Below, piece by piece: positions 46,276 to 54,254 of a stretch of 64,000 nt of DNA (position 1 is the first letter of the stretch; each line of letters opens with the position of its first letter). Location: positions 93,217-157,216 of the forward strand of contig NZ_FMHI01000018.1 in assembly GCF_900090145.1 (NCBI RefSeq), given 5' to 3'. A model generated the notes under the pieces. It had not been told where the DNA came from and did not search any database. It saw only the letters and a program-made list of their open reading frames with translations. Made by a program: the position numbers and the translations under genes. The DNA is from Streptomyces sp. WMMB 322. Lineage in GTDB: Bacteria; Actinomycetota; Actinomycetes; Streptomycetales; Streptomycetaceae.

Positions 46276-46310
46276 AGGTGCGGTCGCCCGGTCGCGGGAA
46301 GCGGCGCGCG

Positions 46311-47216
46311 TCAGTGCGGCGCGCCGCGCCAACCCGCCACCGGCAGCGCGAACTTGGCGACGAGACGGTCGGTGAACGACGCGTGGTGCAGTCGTGCCAG
46401 CCGCACCGGCACGGCCCCCCGGCGCACCTCGACGCGCGCACCCGCCGGAAGTTCGACGCTGCGTCTCCCGTCGCACCACATCACGCCGTGCGGCGTCTGC
46501 GGCTGCACCTCCACCGCGAGCACCGAATCCGGGGCCGTCACGAGCGGTTTGGCGAACAGCGCGTGTGCGCTGATCGGCACCAACAGCAGCGCCTCCACCT
46601 CGGGCCAGACCACGGGACCGCCGGCGGAGAAGGCGTAGGCCGTCGAGCCGGTGGGTGTGGCGCACACGACGCCGTCGCCACCGAAACGGGAGACGGGACG
46701 GTTGTCGATCTCGGTGACGACCTCCAGCATCCGCTCGCGGGAGGCCTTCTCCACCGACGCCTCGTTGATGGCCCAGTCGTGGTGCACGATCTGGCCGTCG
46801 TTGCGCACGAGGACGTCGAGCGTCATCCGCTCCTCCACCTCGTAGTCCCGGGTGACGACCCGGTGCACGACTTCCTCCAGGTCGTCGCGCTCGGCCTCGG
46901 CGAGGAAGCCGACCCGGCCCAGGTTCACGCCCAGCATCGGCACGCCGGAGGCACGGGCGAACTCGGCGCCGCGCAGCAGCGTTCCGTCGCCGCCGAGGAC
47001 GACGATCAGCTCGCAGCCCTCCGCGGCCTGCCCGGTGGAGGGCACCGTGCGCACCCGGTCCGGCAGGGGCAGGGCACCGGCCTCCTCCTCCAGCACCCGC
47101 ACGCCGATGTCGTTGCGCAGCAGGCCCTGTACGACCAGCTCCGCGCTGCGTACGGCTGCTCCGCGTCCCGTGTGGGCGAGCAGGAAGACCGTGCGGGCGT
47201 CACTGCCTGTCGTCAT
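46311..47216 (-). CDS. nadK: NAD kinase
   Basis: NadK phosphorylates NAD to NADP. The 301-residue protein has the family motifs LIVVLGGDGTLLRGAEF (GGDGT) and GVNLGRVGFLAEAE, then GDGVVCATPTGSTAYAFSAGGP. It overlaps the tlyA stop by ATGA (47213-47216) and is followed after about 150 bases by recN, a conserved actinobacterial order tlyA-nadK-recN. Confidence 0.96.
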   Translation of the reverse strand: MTTGSDARTVFLLAHTGRGAAVRSAELVVQGLLRNDIGVRVLEEEAGALPLPDRVRTVPSTGQAAEGCELIVVLGGDGTLLRGAEFARASGVPMLGVNLGRVGFLAEAERDDLEEVVHRVVTRDYEVEERMTLDVLVRNDGQIVHHDWAINEASVEKASRERMLEVVTEIDNRPVSRFGGDGVVCATPTGSTAYAFSAGGPVVWPEVEALLLVPISAHALFAKPLVTAPDSVLAVEVQPQTPHGVMWCDGRRSVELPAGARVEVRRGAVPVRLARLHHASFTDRLVAKFALPVAGWRGAPH

Positions 47217-48019
47217 TTCGGGCCCTCCGCCACAGCTCGCTCGACTTCGGCCGCGTCGATCGCGGGTGCTCCGGCGCGCAGCCACAGAAAGTACTCGACG
47301 TTCCCGGACGGCCCCGGCAGCGGACTCGCCGTCACTCCGAGGGCGCCGAGTCCCAGCCGTGCGGCCTGGGCCGCCACTCCCAGCACGGCCTCCGTGCGCA
47401 GCGCGGCGCCGCGCACCACGCCGCCGCTGCCGAGGCGTTCCCTGCCGACCTCGAACTGCGGCTTGATCATGAGCACCAGGTCGGCGTCCGGCGCGGAGCA
47501 CCGCACGAGAGCGGGGAGCACGAGTCCCAGGGGGATGAAGGACAGGTCTCCCACGACGAGGTCCACAGGCCGGCCGTCCACGTCGTCGAGTGTCAACTCC
47601 CGTACGTTCGTACGGTCCTTGACGGTGACGCGTGCGTCGCTGCGCAGGGACCAGGCGAGCTGCCCGTAGCCGACGTCCACGGCCACGACCTCGGCCGCGC
47701 CGGCACGCAGCAGCACGTCGGTGAAGCCGCCCGTCGAGGCGCCGGCGTCCAGGGCGCGGCGCCCCTCGGTACGCAGGCCCACAGGCCCGAACACCGCGAG
47801 CGCGCCCGCGAGTTTGTGGCCGCCGCGCGAGACGTACTCCGGGTCGGCGTCGTCGGCCCGTACGACGACGGCGGCGCTGGTCTCCACCTGTGTGGCGGAC
47901 TTCGCGGCGACGTTGCCGCCGACGGTGACCCGTCCTGCGGCGATCAGCTGGCTGGCATGCTCGCGCGAACGGGCCAGGTTGCGGCGCACCAGTTCCGCGT
48001 CGAGTCGGCGTCGGGGCAA
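47213..48019 (-). CDS. tlyA: TlyA-family rRNA (cytidine-2'-O)-methyltransferase
   Basis: TlyA methylates 16S and 23S rRNA cytidines at the ribosomal subunit interface, the basis of capreomycin susceptibility in mycobacteria. The 268-residue protein has an N-terminal S4 domain (RRRLDAELVRRNLARSREHASQLIAAG) and a Rossmann methyltransferase with SRGGHKLAGAL, LDAGASTGGFTDVLLRAGA and VDLVVGDLSFIPLG; lysines and acids of the K-D-K-E tetrad are present. The start is TTG 48019, seven bases after GGAG. It follows a small unknown gene and overlaps nadK. Confidence 0.94.
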   Translation of the reverse strand: MPRRRLDAELVRRNLARSREHASQLIAAGRVTVGGNVAAKSATQVETSAAVVVRADDADPEYVSRGGHKLAGALAVFGPVGLRTEGRRALDAGASTGGFTDVLLRAGAAEVVAVDVGYGQLAWSLRSDARVTVKDRTNVRELTLDDVDGRPVDLVVGDLSFIPLGLVLPALVRCSAPDADLVLMIKPQFEVGRERLGSGGVVRGAALRTEAVLGVAAQAARLGLGALGVTASPLPGPSGNVEYFLWLRAGAPAIDAAEVERAVAEGPK

Positions 48020-48022
48020 GAG

Positions 48023-48550
48023 TCAGCTCCGGTGAGGCTGAGGCCCTGGCGCGGGGCGGCCCGGACCGTGTACGGAGGCGGGGCCCGGGGCGGGTGCCGA
48101 AGCGGGGTGCCGGTCGAGCCCGGCCAGCACCTCCCGCAGCCCGCGGTGCACGTCCTCGTACACCTCCAGATGGCCCGAGACCGCGAGATGGTCGGCGTCC
48201 TCCAGGCGTCTCAGCTGGGCGTCGACAGGGGCCTGGCCAGTCGGCTCGACGTGCAGCCCGAGCGGACGCGGCCCGTCGTCCTCAGCGTCCGCCTCCGCCT
48301 CGCGGAGCTGTGCGGGCTCCTCCGCGTCCGTGTGCTCTCCGGCGCCCGCGTGGTCCCCGGCGCCGGCGTGGTCCGCGGCACCCGCGTGGTGCTCCGTCCC
48401 GAAGGACTCACGGGCACCCGGCCGCTCGCCCTCCACGGCTTCCGCTTGTTCCGCGGGTGCCGCTTGTTCCGTCGGCTCCCCTGCGCCCGCCACCCGTGGG
48501 GGGTCGGCGTCCTGCTGCGCCGGCACTGCGCCCGGCATCGGCTCGCTCAT
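48023..48550 (-). CDS. Small unknown protein with acidic His/Ala/Gly repeats
   Basis: The 175-residue product starts MSEPMPGAVPAQQDADPP and consists of acidic low complexity, including three short repeats of the DHAGAG type (residues ~55-75), then a conserved-looking C-terminal helix VDAQLRRLEDADHLAVSGHLEVYEDVHRGLREVLAGLD (~ residues 118-155). A similar short gene precedes tlyA in Streptomyces. No function is recognised. It ends four bases before the tlyA start and would be co-transcribed. Confidence 0.65.
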   Translation of the reverse strand: MSEPMPGAVPAQQDADPPRVAGAGEPTEQAAPAEQAEAVEGERPGARESFGTEHHAGAADHAGAGDHAGAGEHTDAEEPAQLREAEADAEDDGPRPLGLHVEPTGQAPVDAQLRRLEDADHLAVSGHLEVYEDVHRGLREVLAGLDRHPASAPAPGPASVHGPGRPAPGPQPHRS

Positions 48551-48606
48551 GCCCCTGACGCTACCGCTTCCGGAGCACCCCGCGGGCCCGCCCCGTGTGC
48601 ATGGGC

Positions 48607-49494
48607 TCAGGTGCTGCGCGCCGCGCGCGCACGGGACCGCGCGGCCGGTACGACCAGCGGCGTCCCCGATTCCGGATCCTCGATCACCCTGCACGGCATG
48701 CCGAAGACCTCCTCCACGAGGCCCGCCGTGACGACCTCGCCCGGGGCCCCCTCCGCGACCACTTCGCCCTCCCGCATCGCGATCAGGTGCGTGGCGTAGC
48801 GCGCCGCGTGGTTGAGGTCGTGCAGCACCGCCACCAGCGTGCGGCCCTCCTCCTCGTGCAGCCGGGCACACAGGTCCAGCACCTCGATCTGGTGGGCGAT
48901 GTCGAGATAGGTGGTCGGCTCGTCCAGGAGCAGCAGCGGTGTCTGCTGCGCGAGCGCCATGGCGATCCACACGCGCTGCCGCTGGCCGCCGGACAGCTCG
49001 TCGACGAAGCGGCTCTCCAGGTCGTCCACCCCCGTCGCCTCCATCGACTGCCTCACCACCCGCTCGTCCTCCCGCGACCACTGGCGCAGCAGGCTCTGGT
49101 GCGGGTAGCGCCCGCGCGCCACCAGGTCGGCGACGGTGATCCCGTCGGGGGCGACGGACGACTGCGGCAGCAGCCCGAGGATGCGCGCGAGCTTCTTCGC
49201 GGGCATTGCGCCGATGTCGGCGCCGTCCAGCAGCACGGACCCGGCAGCGGGCCGGAGCATGCGGGAGAGGGCGCGCAGCAGCGTGGACTTGCCGCAGGCG
49301 TTGGGGCCGACGACCACCGTGAAGGAGTTGTCCGGCACGGCGACGCTCAGCCCTTCCGAGACCGTCCGCCGGTCGTAGGCGAGGGTGAGGCCCTTGCCCG
49401 TGAGCCGGCTGGCGCCTTCCCAGGCGCCGTCAGGCCGCGGGGAGTCGGGTGCGTGCGGCTGCCGCGGGTACTCCGGGGTCTGCTGTTCGGTCAC
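48607..49494 (-). CDS. Siderophore ABC transporter ATP-binding protein (FecE-like)
   Basis: The 295-residue ATPase powers ferric-siderophore import. It shows Walker A VVVGPNACGKSTLLRAL, Q-loop GLLPQSS, signature DELSGGQRQRVWIAMAL, Walker B LLLLDEPTTYLDIAHQ and the switch histidine VAVLHDLNHAARYA. The chosen start is GTG 49494 with AAGGA eight bases upstream. The frame is open for 230 bases more to the permease stop, so a longer N-terminus is possible. It is the last gene of a permease-permease-ATPase operon behind the double iron box. Confidence 0.93.
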   Translation of the reverse strand: MTEQQTPEYPRQPHAPDSPRPDGAWEGASRLTGKGLTLAYDRRTVSEGLSVAVPDNSFTVVVGPNACGKSTLLRALSRMLRPAAGSVLLDGADIGAMPAKKLARILGLLPQSSVAPDGITVADLVARGRYPHQSLLRQWSREDERVVRQSMEATGVDDLESRFVDELSGGQRQRVWIAMALAQQTPLLLLDEPTTYLDIAHQIEVLDLCARLHEEEGRTLVAVLHDLNHAARYATHLIAMREGEVVAEGAPGEVVTAGLVEEVFGMPCRVIEDPESGTPLVVPAARSRARAARST

Positions 49495-49723
49495 GCTCGC
49501 CGTCCTTGCACTGTCGCCCGTACCGGTCGTCGCATCCGTGGTCTTCGTCCCCGTGGTGGTCCTGTCCACGGCCGTCGCATCCGCCGCCGTCGCGACCGCG
49601 CCCGTTCCGTTCGTACGCTTCGCATACCTGGCGGCGTCCGTGCGCTCCGCATCCGTGACGGCACCCGTGACGGCGTCCCTGGCTGTGACGCCCCCGGTGT
49701 CGCGTCCGCCGCGCTCCCGCCGC
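49495..49723 (-). other. Gap between permease and ATPase genes with an open low-complexity frame
   Basis: This 229-base spacer is unusual inside a tight operon. The ATPase frame continues open through it and would add Thr/Ala/Val/Asp-rich residues (runs of the TDATTGTGDSART kind). GTG 49569 is the only good alternative start. It could be an N-terminal extension or a relaxed spacer; I favour spacer. Confidence 0.45.
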
Positions 49724-50755
49724 TCATATCCGTCCCGCCCTGCGCTCGGTCGCCAGCAGCCACACCAGATAGCCGCCGCCCAGCACACCGGTCACCACCC
49801 CCACCGGCAACTCCCTTTCACCGAAGACCCGTTGGGCGCAGAAATCGGCGGTGACCAGCAGCGCGGCACCCATGCACATCGCCGGCAGAAGGTTCGGTCC
49901 CGGCGCCTTCGTCAGCCGACGCGCCAACTGCGGCGCCGTCAGCGCCACGAACGCGACGGGGCCCGCGGCAGCGGCCGCGAGGGCCACCAGGAGCACGGCG
50001 GCGGCGAGGAGCACCAGCCGCACGCGCTGCACGCGGACGCCCAGCGCAGCGGCCGCGTCGTCGCCCATCTCCATCATGCGCAGGGGCCGTTCGCACCCGA
50101 GCAGCACGACCGGCACCAGCACCGCCATGGCGGCGAGCAGCGGCGCCGCGTCGTCCCAGCCCCGCCCGTCGAGGCTGCCGGTCATCCACAGCACCGCACG
50201 CCCGGCCTCGGTGATCTGGGCCTTGGTGAGGAGATATCCGTTGACGCCGGTGAGCATGGCGGCCACGCCGATGCCGACGAGCACGAGACGGTAGCCGTGC
50301 ATGCCTCCGCGCCACGCCAGTCCGTACACGGCGATCCCGGTGACGACGCCGCCGGTCAGCGCACCGCCCGCGAGTGCGGCGCTGCCTCCCCCGACGATGA
50401 CGATCGCGGTCAGCGCACCGGTCGCGGCGCCGTGGGTGAAGCCGAGCACGTCGGGGCTGCCGAGCGGATTGCGCACGACCGCCTGGAAGACCGCGCCCGC
50501 CAGCGCCAGCGCGGCGCCCACCGAGAGAGCCGTCGCGGTGCGCGGCAGCCGCAGTTCGTTGACGATGAAGGCGTCCGCCGGTGCACCCTGGCCGGCCAGG
50601 GTGCGGATCACGTCCGCCGGTGCCATCGGGTATTCACCGCTGCCGATGGCGAGGACTCCGACGACGAGCGCCAGCACCGCGCACCCCGCCCCCGCGAGGA
50701 ACGCGCGCGGCCGGAGCGTGACGGAGTATCCGCCCGCGGTACGTATGACGCTCAT
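49724..50755 (-). CDS. Siderophore ABC transporter permease (FecCD family, second subunit)
   Basis: The 343-residue membrane protein has about nine to ten helices of the FecCD/BtuC type. Family landmarks are ELRLPRTATALSVGAALALAGAVFQAVVRNPLGSPD (residues ~67-102), GVRVQRVRLVLL and the ATPase-contact loop in VAFVALTAPQLARRL. Its ATG overlaps the stop of the first permease (ATGA, 50752-50755). It should form a heterodimer with that permease in the cytoplasmic membrane. Confidence 0.93.
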   Translation of the reverse strand: MSVIRTAGGYSVTLRPRAFLAGAGCAVLALVVGVLAIGSGEYPMAPADVIRTLAGQGAPADAFIVNELRLPRTATALSVGAALALAGAVFQAVVRNPLGSPDVLGFTHGAATGALTAIVIVGGGSAALAGGALTGGVVTGIAVYGLAWRGGMHGYRLVLVGIGVAAMLTGVNGYLLTKAQITEAGRAVLWMTGSLDGRGWDDAAPLLAAMAVLVPVVLLGCERPLRMMEMGDDAAAALGVRVQRVRLVLLAAAVLLVALAAAAAGPVAFVALTAPQLARRLTKAPGPNLLPAMCMGAALLVTADFCAQRVFGERELPVGVVTGVLGGGYLVWLLATERRAGRI

Positions 50756-51903
50756 GCCTGGGCCACCTTCCGGCGCGGCACGAAGTACAGGAAGAACGGC
50801 CCGCCGAGCACGACGGTCACGATGCCCACCTGCAGCTCGGCGGGCCGCCCGAGCACGCGTCCGAGCACATCCGCGCCGAGCATCAGCACCGGCGCCAGCA
50901 GCGCGCAGTAGGGCAGGAGCCACCGCAGGTCCGGGCCTGTCAGGGAGCGCACCATGTGCGGCACCATCAGGCCGACGAAGACGATGGGACCGCAGGCCGC
51001 GGTCGCCGCACCGCACAGCAGCGTGACGGCCACGATGGCAGCGCCGCGCGTGAGTCCGGGACGTGAGCCGAGCGCCCGTGCCGAGTCCTCGCCGAGTGCA
51101 AGCGCGTTGAGCGGACGTGCCAGAGCCAGCGCCAGCAGGATGCCGGCCAGCACGAACGGCAGCGCCTGGACGTTGGTGCCGTCCTCCGCGCGGGCCAGCG
51201 AGCCGACCGTCCAGAAGCGCATGCGGTCCAGCGATGCGGTGTCCAGCAACTGCACTGCGTTGACGTAGGAGATGAGCGCCGCGTTCAGTGCCGTACCGGC
51301 GAGGGCCAGCCGTGCGGGAGTCGCCCCGCGGCCGCCACCGACCGCGTACACGGCCACCGAGACGGCCGCGGCGCCCGCGAAGGCGAAGCCGATGTAGCCG
51401 GTGTAGCCGGAGACCCCGAAGAAGGAGATCGCGGTGACGACGGCCGCGGCGGCGCCGCCGTTGATGCCGAGCAGTCCGGGGTCGGCTAGCGGGTTGCGGG
51501 TCAGTGCCTGCATCACGCCGCCTGCGAGCCCGAGTGCGGCTCCGGCGAGCAGCCCGAGAACGGTGCGCGGCAGGCGCATTTCGTGCACGACCGGGTACGA
51601 CGGCGAGCCCGTGTCCGTCAGGCCGTTGAGGACCTCGGTGAGCGAGAGCTGCTTCGCCCCGACGGCGATGCTCAGTGCGAGTACGAACAGCAACAGGGCC
51701 CCGGCGCCGAGCAGTCCGGCGGCGCGGAACACGAGGACGGTCCGGCCACCGCCCGCGGCGGGGTCACCGCTCCGGCCCGCGGTCCCGGACCGGCCGGCAC
51801 CGGCCTTCCGCACGGACACCGCCGCCGGTGGGGGCCGTTCGGCCTCCCCGGGACGTTCGGTCGCCGAACTGCCCGATCCCTGGCGGGAGTTGATGAGGGT
51901 CAC
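50752..51903 (-). CDS. Siderophore ABC transporter permease (FecCD family, first subunit)
   Basis: The 383-residue product has the same fold as its neighbour: EMRLPRTVLGLLAGAALGLAGGVMQALTRNPLADPG (residues ~110-146), LGSRPGLTRGAAIVAV and GPIVFVGLMVPHMVRSLTG. A polar N-terminal extension of about 55 residues precedes the first helix. The start is GTG 51903, seven bases after GGAG; TTG 51957 would lengthen it. It is the promoter-proximal gene of the import operon, next to the iron box. Confidence 0.92.
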   Translation of the reverse strand: MTLINSRQGSGSSATERPGEAERPPPAAVSVRKAGAGRSGTAGRSGDPAAGGGRTVLVFRAAGLLGAGALLLFVLALSIAVGAKQLSLTEVLNGLTDTGSPSYPVVHEMRLPRTVLGLLAGAALGLAGGVMQALTRNPLADPGLLGINGGAAAAVVTAISFFGVSGYTGYIGFAFAGAAAVSVAVYAVGGGRGATPARLALAGTALNAALISYVNAVQLLDTASLDRMRFWTVGSLARAEDGTNVQALPFVLAGILLALALARPLNALALGEDSARALGSRPGLTRGAAIVAVTLLCGAATAACGPIVFVGLMVPHMVRSLTGPDLRWLLPYCALLAPVLMLGADVLGRVLGRPAELQVGIVTVVLGGPFFLYFVPRRKVAQA

Positions 51904-51961
51904 GTACGGGCTCCGGTCGGGGACCGGGGCCTTGGGCACCCGGCCACTGGACAACAACGAC

Positions 51962-51985
51962 TTTGGTTAGGTTAACCTAACTTGC
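51962..51985. promoter_or_regulatory. Double iron box between divergent siderophore import genes
   Basis: Bases 51962-51980 match the DmdR/IdeR consensus TTAGGTTAGGCTAACCTAA at 17 of 19 positions, and an overlapping second match (51967-51985, 14 of 19) starts five bases later. The core GTTAGGTTAACCTAAC (51966-51981) is a perfect palindrome. The overlap suggests two repressor dimers on one promoter region serving both the permease operon and the binding-protein gene. Confidence 0.9.
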
Positions 51986-52035
51986 ATCCCGGCACGCCGG
52001 CCGCCCTGAAAGACACCGGAAAGAGAAGGCTCTGC

Positions 52036-53067
52036 ATGCCCCATTCGTCCGCGTCCCCCAGTCTCTCCCGTCGTGGTCTGCTGGCCGTCGGCGGCGCCGC
52101 GGGTCTCGGCGCCCTGCTCACCGCCTGCGGCAGCGACGGGGGTTCGAAGTCCGGCTCCGGCAAGGGCGGAGGCGCCTGGTCCTTCACCGACGACCGCAAG
52201 AAGAAGATCAGCCTCGACGCCCGGCCGCAGCGCATCGTCGCCTACGTCGGCACCGCCGCGGCCCTGCACGACTTCGGCGCCGGTGACGCGATCGCCGGAG
52301 TCTTCGGCCCGACGAAGAAGAAGAACGGCGAGCCCGACGTGCTCGCCGGTGACCTGGACGTGAAGAAGCCGGCGGTCATCGGCAACGCCTACGGCGAGTT
52401 CGACATCGAGAAGTACGCGAAGGTCCGTCCCGACCTGCTGGTGACGAACATGTACGTGAAGGACGCCCTCTGGTACGTGCCGGACGAGAGCAAGGCCAAG
52501 ATCCTCAAGCTGGCCCCGGCACTCGCGCTCCAGACCGCCGAGAAATCCATGCTGGACACGATCAAGCGCTTCGCCGAACTCGCCGGCTCCCTCGGCGCCG
52601 ACCTCAGGGCCGAGCGCGTCACCGACGCCAAGGACCGCTTCGAGAAGGCCTCCGAGAGGCTGCGCAAGGCGGCCGGGGCGAGCGGTGGCCTGAAGGTGAT
52701 GGCCGCCTCCGGCGCCCCGGACCTCATGTATGTCTCCGACCCCTCCGCGAATGCCGACCTGCGGTACTTCAAGGAGCTCGGCGTCGACATCGTCGTACCG
52801 AAGAAGCTCAGCAAGCAGGGCTTCTTCGAGGAACTCAGCTGGGAGAACGCCGACAAGTACGAGGCCGACGTGATCATGCTGGACAACCGCACGCAGGCCC
52901 TGCAGCCCCCGGCGCTCAAGTCCAAGCCCACATGGTCGGACCTGCCCGCCGTCAAGGCCGGCCAGGTCACCACATGGGACGCCGAGCCGCGCTTCTCCTA
53001 TGCGGGTGCCGCCCCCGTACTCGAACAGCTCGCCAAGGCGATCGAGGACGCGAAGAAGACCGCCTGA
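52036..53067 (+). CDS. Siderophore-binding lipoprotein (FepB/DesE type)
   Basis: The 343-residue protein begins with a signal of the Tat/lipoprotein kind (SLSRRGLLAVGGAAGLGALLTAC; lipobox LTAC, lipidated cysteine 29 by my count). The rest is a class III binding fold: RIVAYVGTAAALHDFGAGDAIAGVFG, the central helix, then DLRYFKELGVDIVVPKK and VKAGQVTTWDAE. It should capture a ferric hydroxamate outside the membrane and deliver it to the divergent permeases. ATG 52036 has AGAAGG upstream; the iron box is about 55 bases away. A terminator follows its stop. Confidence 0.92.
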   Translation: MPHSSASPSLSRRGLLAVGGAAGLGALLTACGSDGGSKSGSGKGGGAWSFTDDRKKKISLDARPQRIVAYVGTAAALHDFGAGDAIAGVFGPTKKKNGEPDVLAGDLDVKKPAVIGNAYGEFDIEKYAKVRPDLLVTNMYVKDALWYVPDESKAKILKLAPALALQTAEKSMLDTIKRFAELAGSLGADLRAERVTDAKDRFEKASERLRKAAGASGGLKVMAASGAPDLMYVSDPSANADLRYFKELGVDIVVPKKLSKQGFFEELSWENADKYEADVIMLDNRTQALQPPALKSKPTWSDLPAVKAGQVTTWDAEPRFSYAGAAPVLEQLAKAIEDAKKTA

Positions 53068-53074
53068 TGGGTGG

Positions 53075-53105
53075 AGCGGGCGGCGGCACCTCTCCGCCGC
53101 CCGCT
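53075..53105 (+). terminator. Terminator after the siderophore-binding protein gene
   Basis: Perfect 12-bp arms (53075-53086 and 53094-53105) with a 7-base loop lie eight bases after the stop. It would end or attenuate transcription before the reductase gene. Confidence 0.8.
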
Positions 53106-53304
53106 TCGCGCCCCGGACACCTCCGGACCCCGTTCCGCGCAACCCGAACCGCCCGCAAACGCCGCGTGGTTCACACTCCGCCGGACCCGCCCCGGGACCC
53201 GGGGCGCGTGGCCGCGGCACCGCACAGCCACCGGTCTCGCGGCCGGACCACCAGCAACCCGACGTCCACGCACGGCACGTCCCACCCGGGAGGAAAGCCG
53301 CACC

Positions 53305-54225
53305 ATGAGCACCGCAGCCCCCGAAGCCCCCGCCCGCGCCGTCCCGTTCGAGTTCTTCGACGCCCACGTCGTACGGACCCTCCGGCTGGGCCCCACGATG
53401 CTGCGCATCACGTTCGGCGGCGAGCCGCTGCGGGACTTCGCCTCCGGCGGGCGCGACCAGCGCTTCAAACTCTTCCTTCCGCACCCGGGCCAGAAGGCAC
53501 CCGTCGTCCCCACCGACGCCGGCGACGCGTGGTTCACGGCCTGGCGGGCCATGGACCCGTCCGTGCGCGGGATCATGCGCTCCTACACCGTGCGGGAACA
53601 GCGCCGCTTCCCGCAGCACGAGCTGGACATCGACTTCGCGCTGCACGGCGTCGGCGACCCGTCCGAGGCCTCATCGGCGGGCTTCGTACCGGCCGGTCCC
53701 GCGTCACGGTGGGCCGCCACCGCGCGCCCCGGTGACCGGGTCACGCTCCTCGGCCCCACCGTCCACGACAACGCCGGCGTGGACTTCCGTCCCGCCGCCG
53801 GCACCGACTGGGTCCTGATCAGCGGCGACGAGACCGCGCTGCCCGCGATCGCGGGCATCCTCGAGTGGCTGCCGCCGGGCACCCCCGCCAAGGTGTGGAT
53901 CGAGGTGCCGCACGCCGAGGACGTCCAGGAGCTCCCGACAACCGCGGACGCCGACATCACCTGGCTCGTCAGGGAGAACACCACCGGGAACCGCACGGAC
54001 TTCCATCTCGCGTCCCTCGCCGCGGCCGGCCTCCCCGAGGGCACCCCGTACGCGTGGATCGCGGGCGAGGCCGGAACCGTCAAGGCGCTGCGGCGGCACC
54101 TGGTCGGTGAGCGCGGCTTCGACCGCAAGAGGGTGAAGTTCACCGGCTACTGGCGGATGGACACGAGCGAGGAACAGCTCGTCGAGGAGGCCGTCTCCGG
54201 CGCCGCGGGTGCCACGGGCGACTGA
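53305..54225 (+). CDS. Siderophore-interacting protein (FAD-dependent ferric reductase, ViuB-like)
   Basis: The 306-residue cytoplasmic flavoprotein releases iron from imported siderophores by reduction. The FAD-binding motif RSYTVREQRR lies in the N-terminal barrel, followed by DFALHGVGDPSEASSAGFVPAGPASRWA and a C-terminal NAD(P)H-type domain (WVLISGDETALPAIAGILEWL). ATG 53305 has GGGAGGAAAG upstream. It lies 237 bases behind the binding-protein gene, past a terminator, so it may be read through or separately expressed. It corresponds to the desF class in other streptomycetes. Confidence 0.92.
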   Translation: MSTAAPEAPARAVPFEFFDAHVVRTLRLGPTMLRITFGGEPLRDFASGGRDQRFKLFLPHPGQKAPVVPTDAGDAWFTAWRAMDPSVRGIMRSYTVREQRRFPQHELDIDFALHGVGDPSEASSAGFVPAGPASRWAATARPGDRVTLLGPTVHDNAGVDFRPAAGTDWVLISGDETALPAIAGILEWLPPGTPAKVWIEVPHAEDVQELPTTADADITWLVRENTTGNRTDFHLASLAAAGLPEGTPYAWIAGEAGTVKALRRHLVGERGFDRKRVKFTGYWRMDTSEEQLVEEAVSGAAGATGD

Positions 54226-54254
54226 GGAGTCGCTGCGCCTCAAGGCACCGCGCC

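Noticed and set aside
43499..47669. Very long plus-strand frames (958 and 1045 codons) over recN, nadK and tlyA
   Set aside because: These mirror the codon bias of the true minus-strand genes and have no ribosome binding site or motif.
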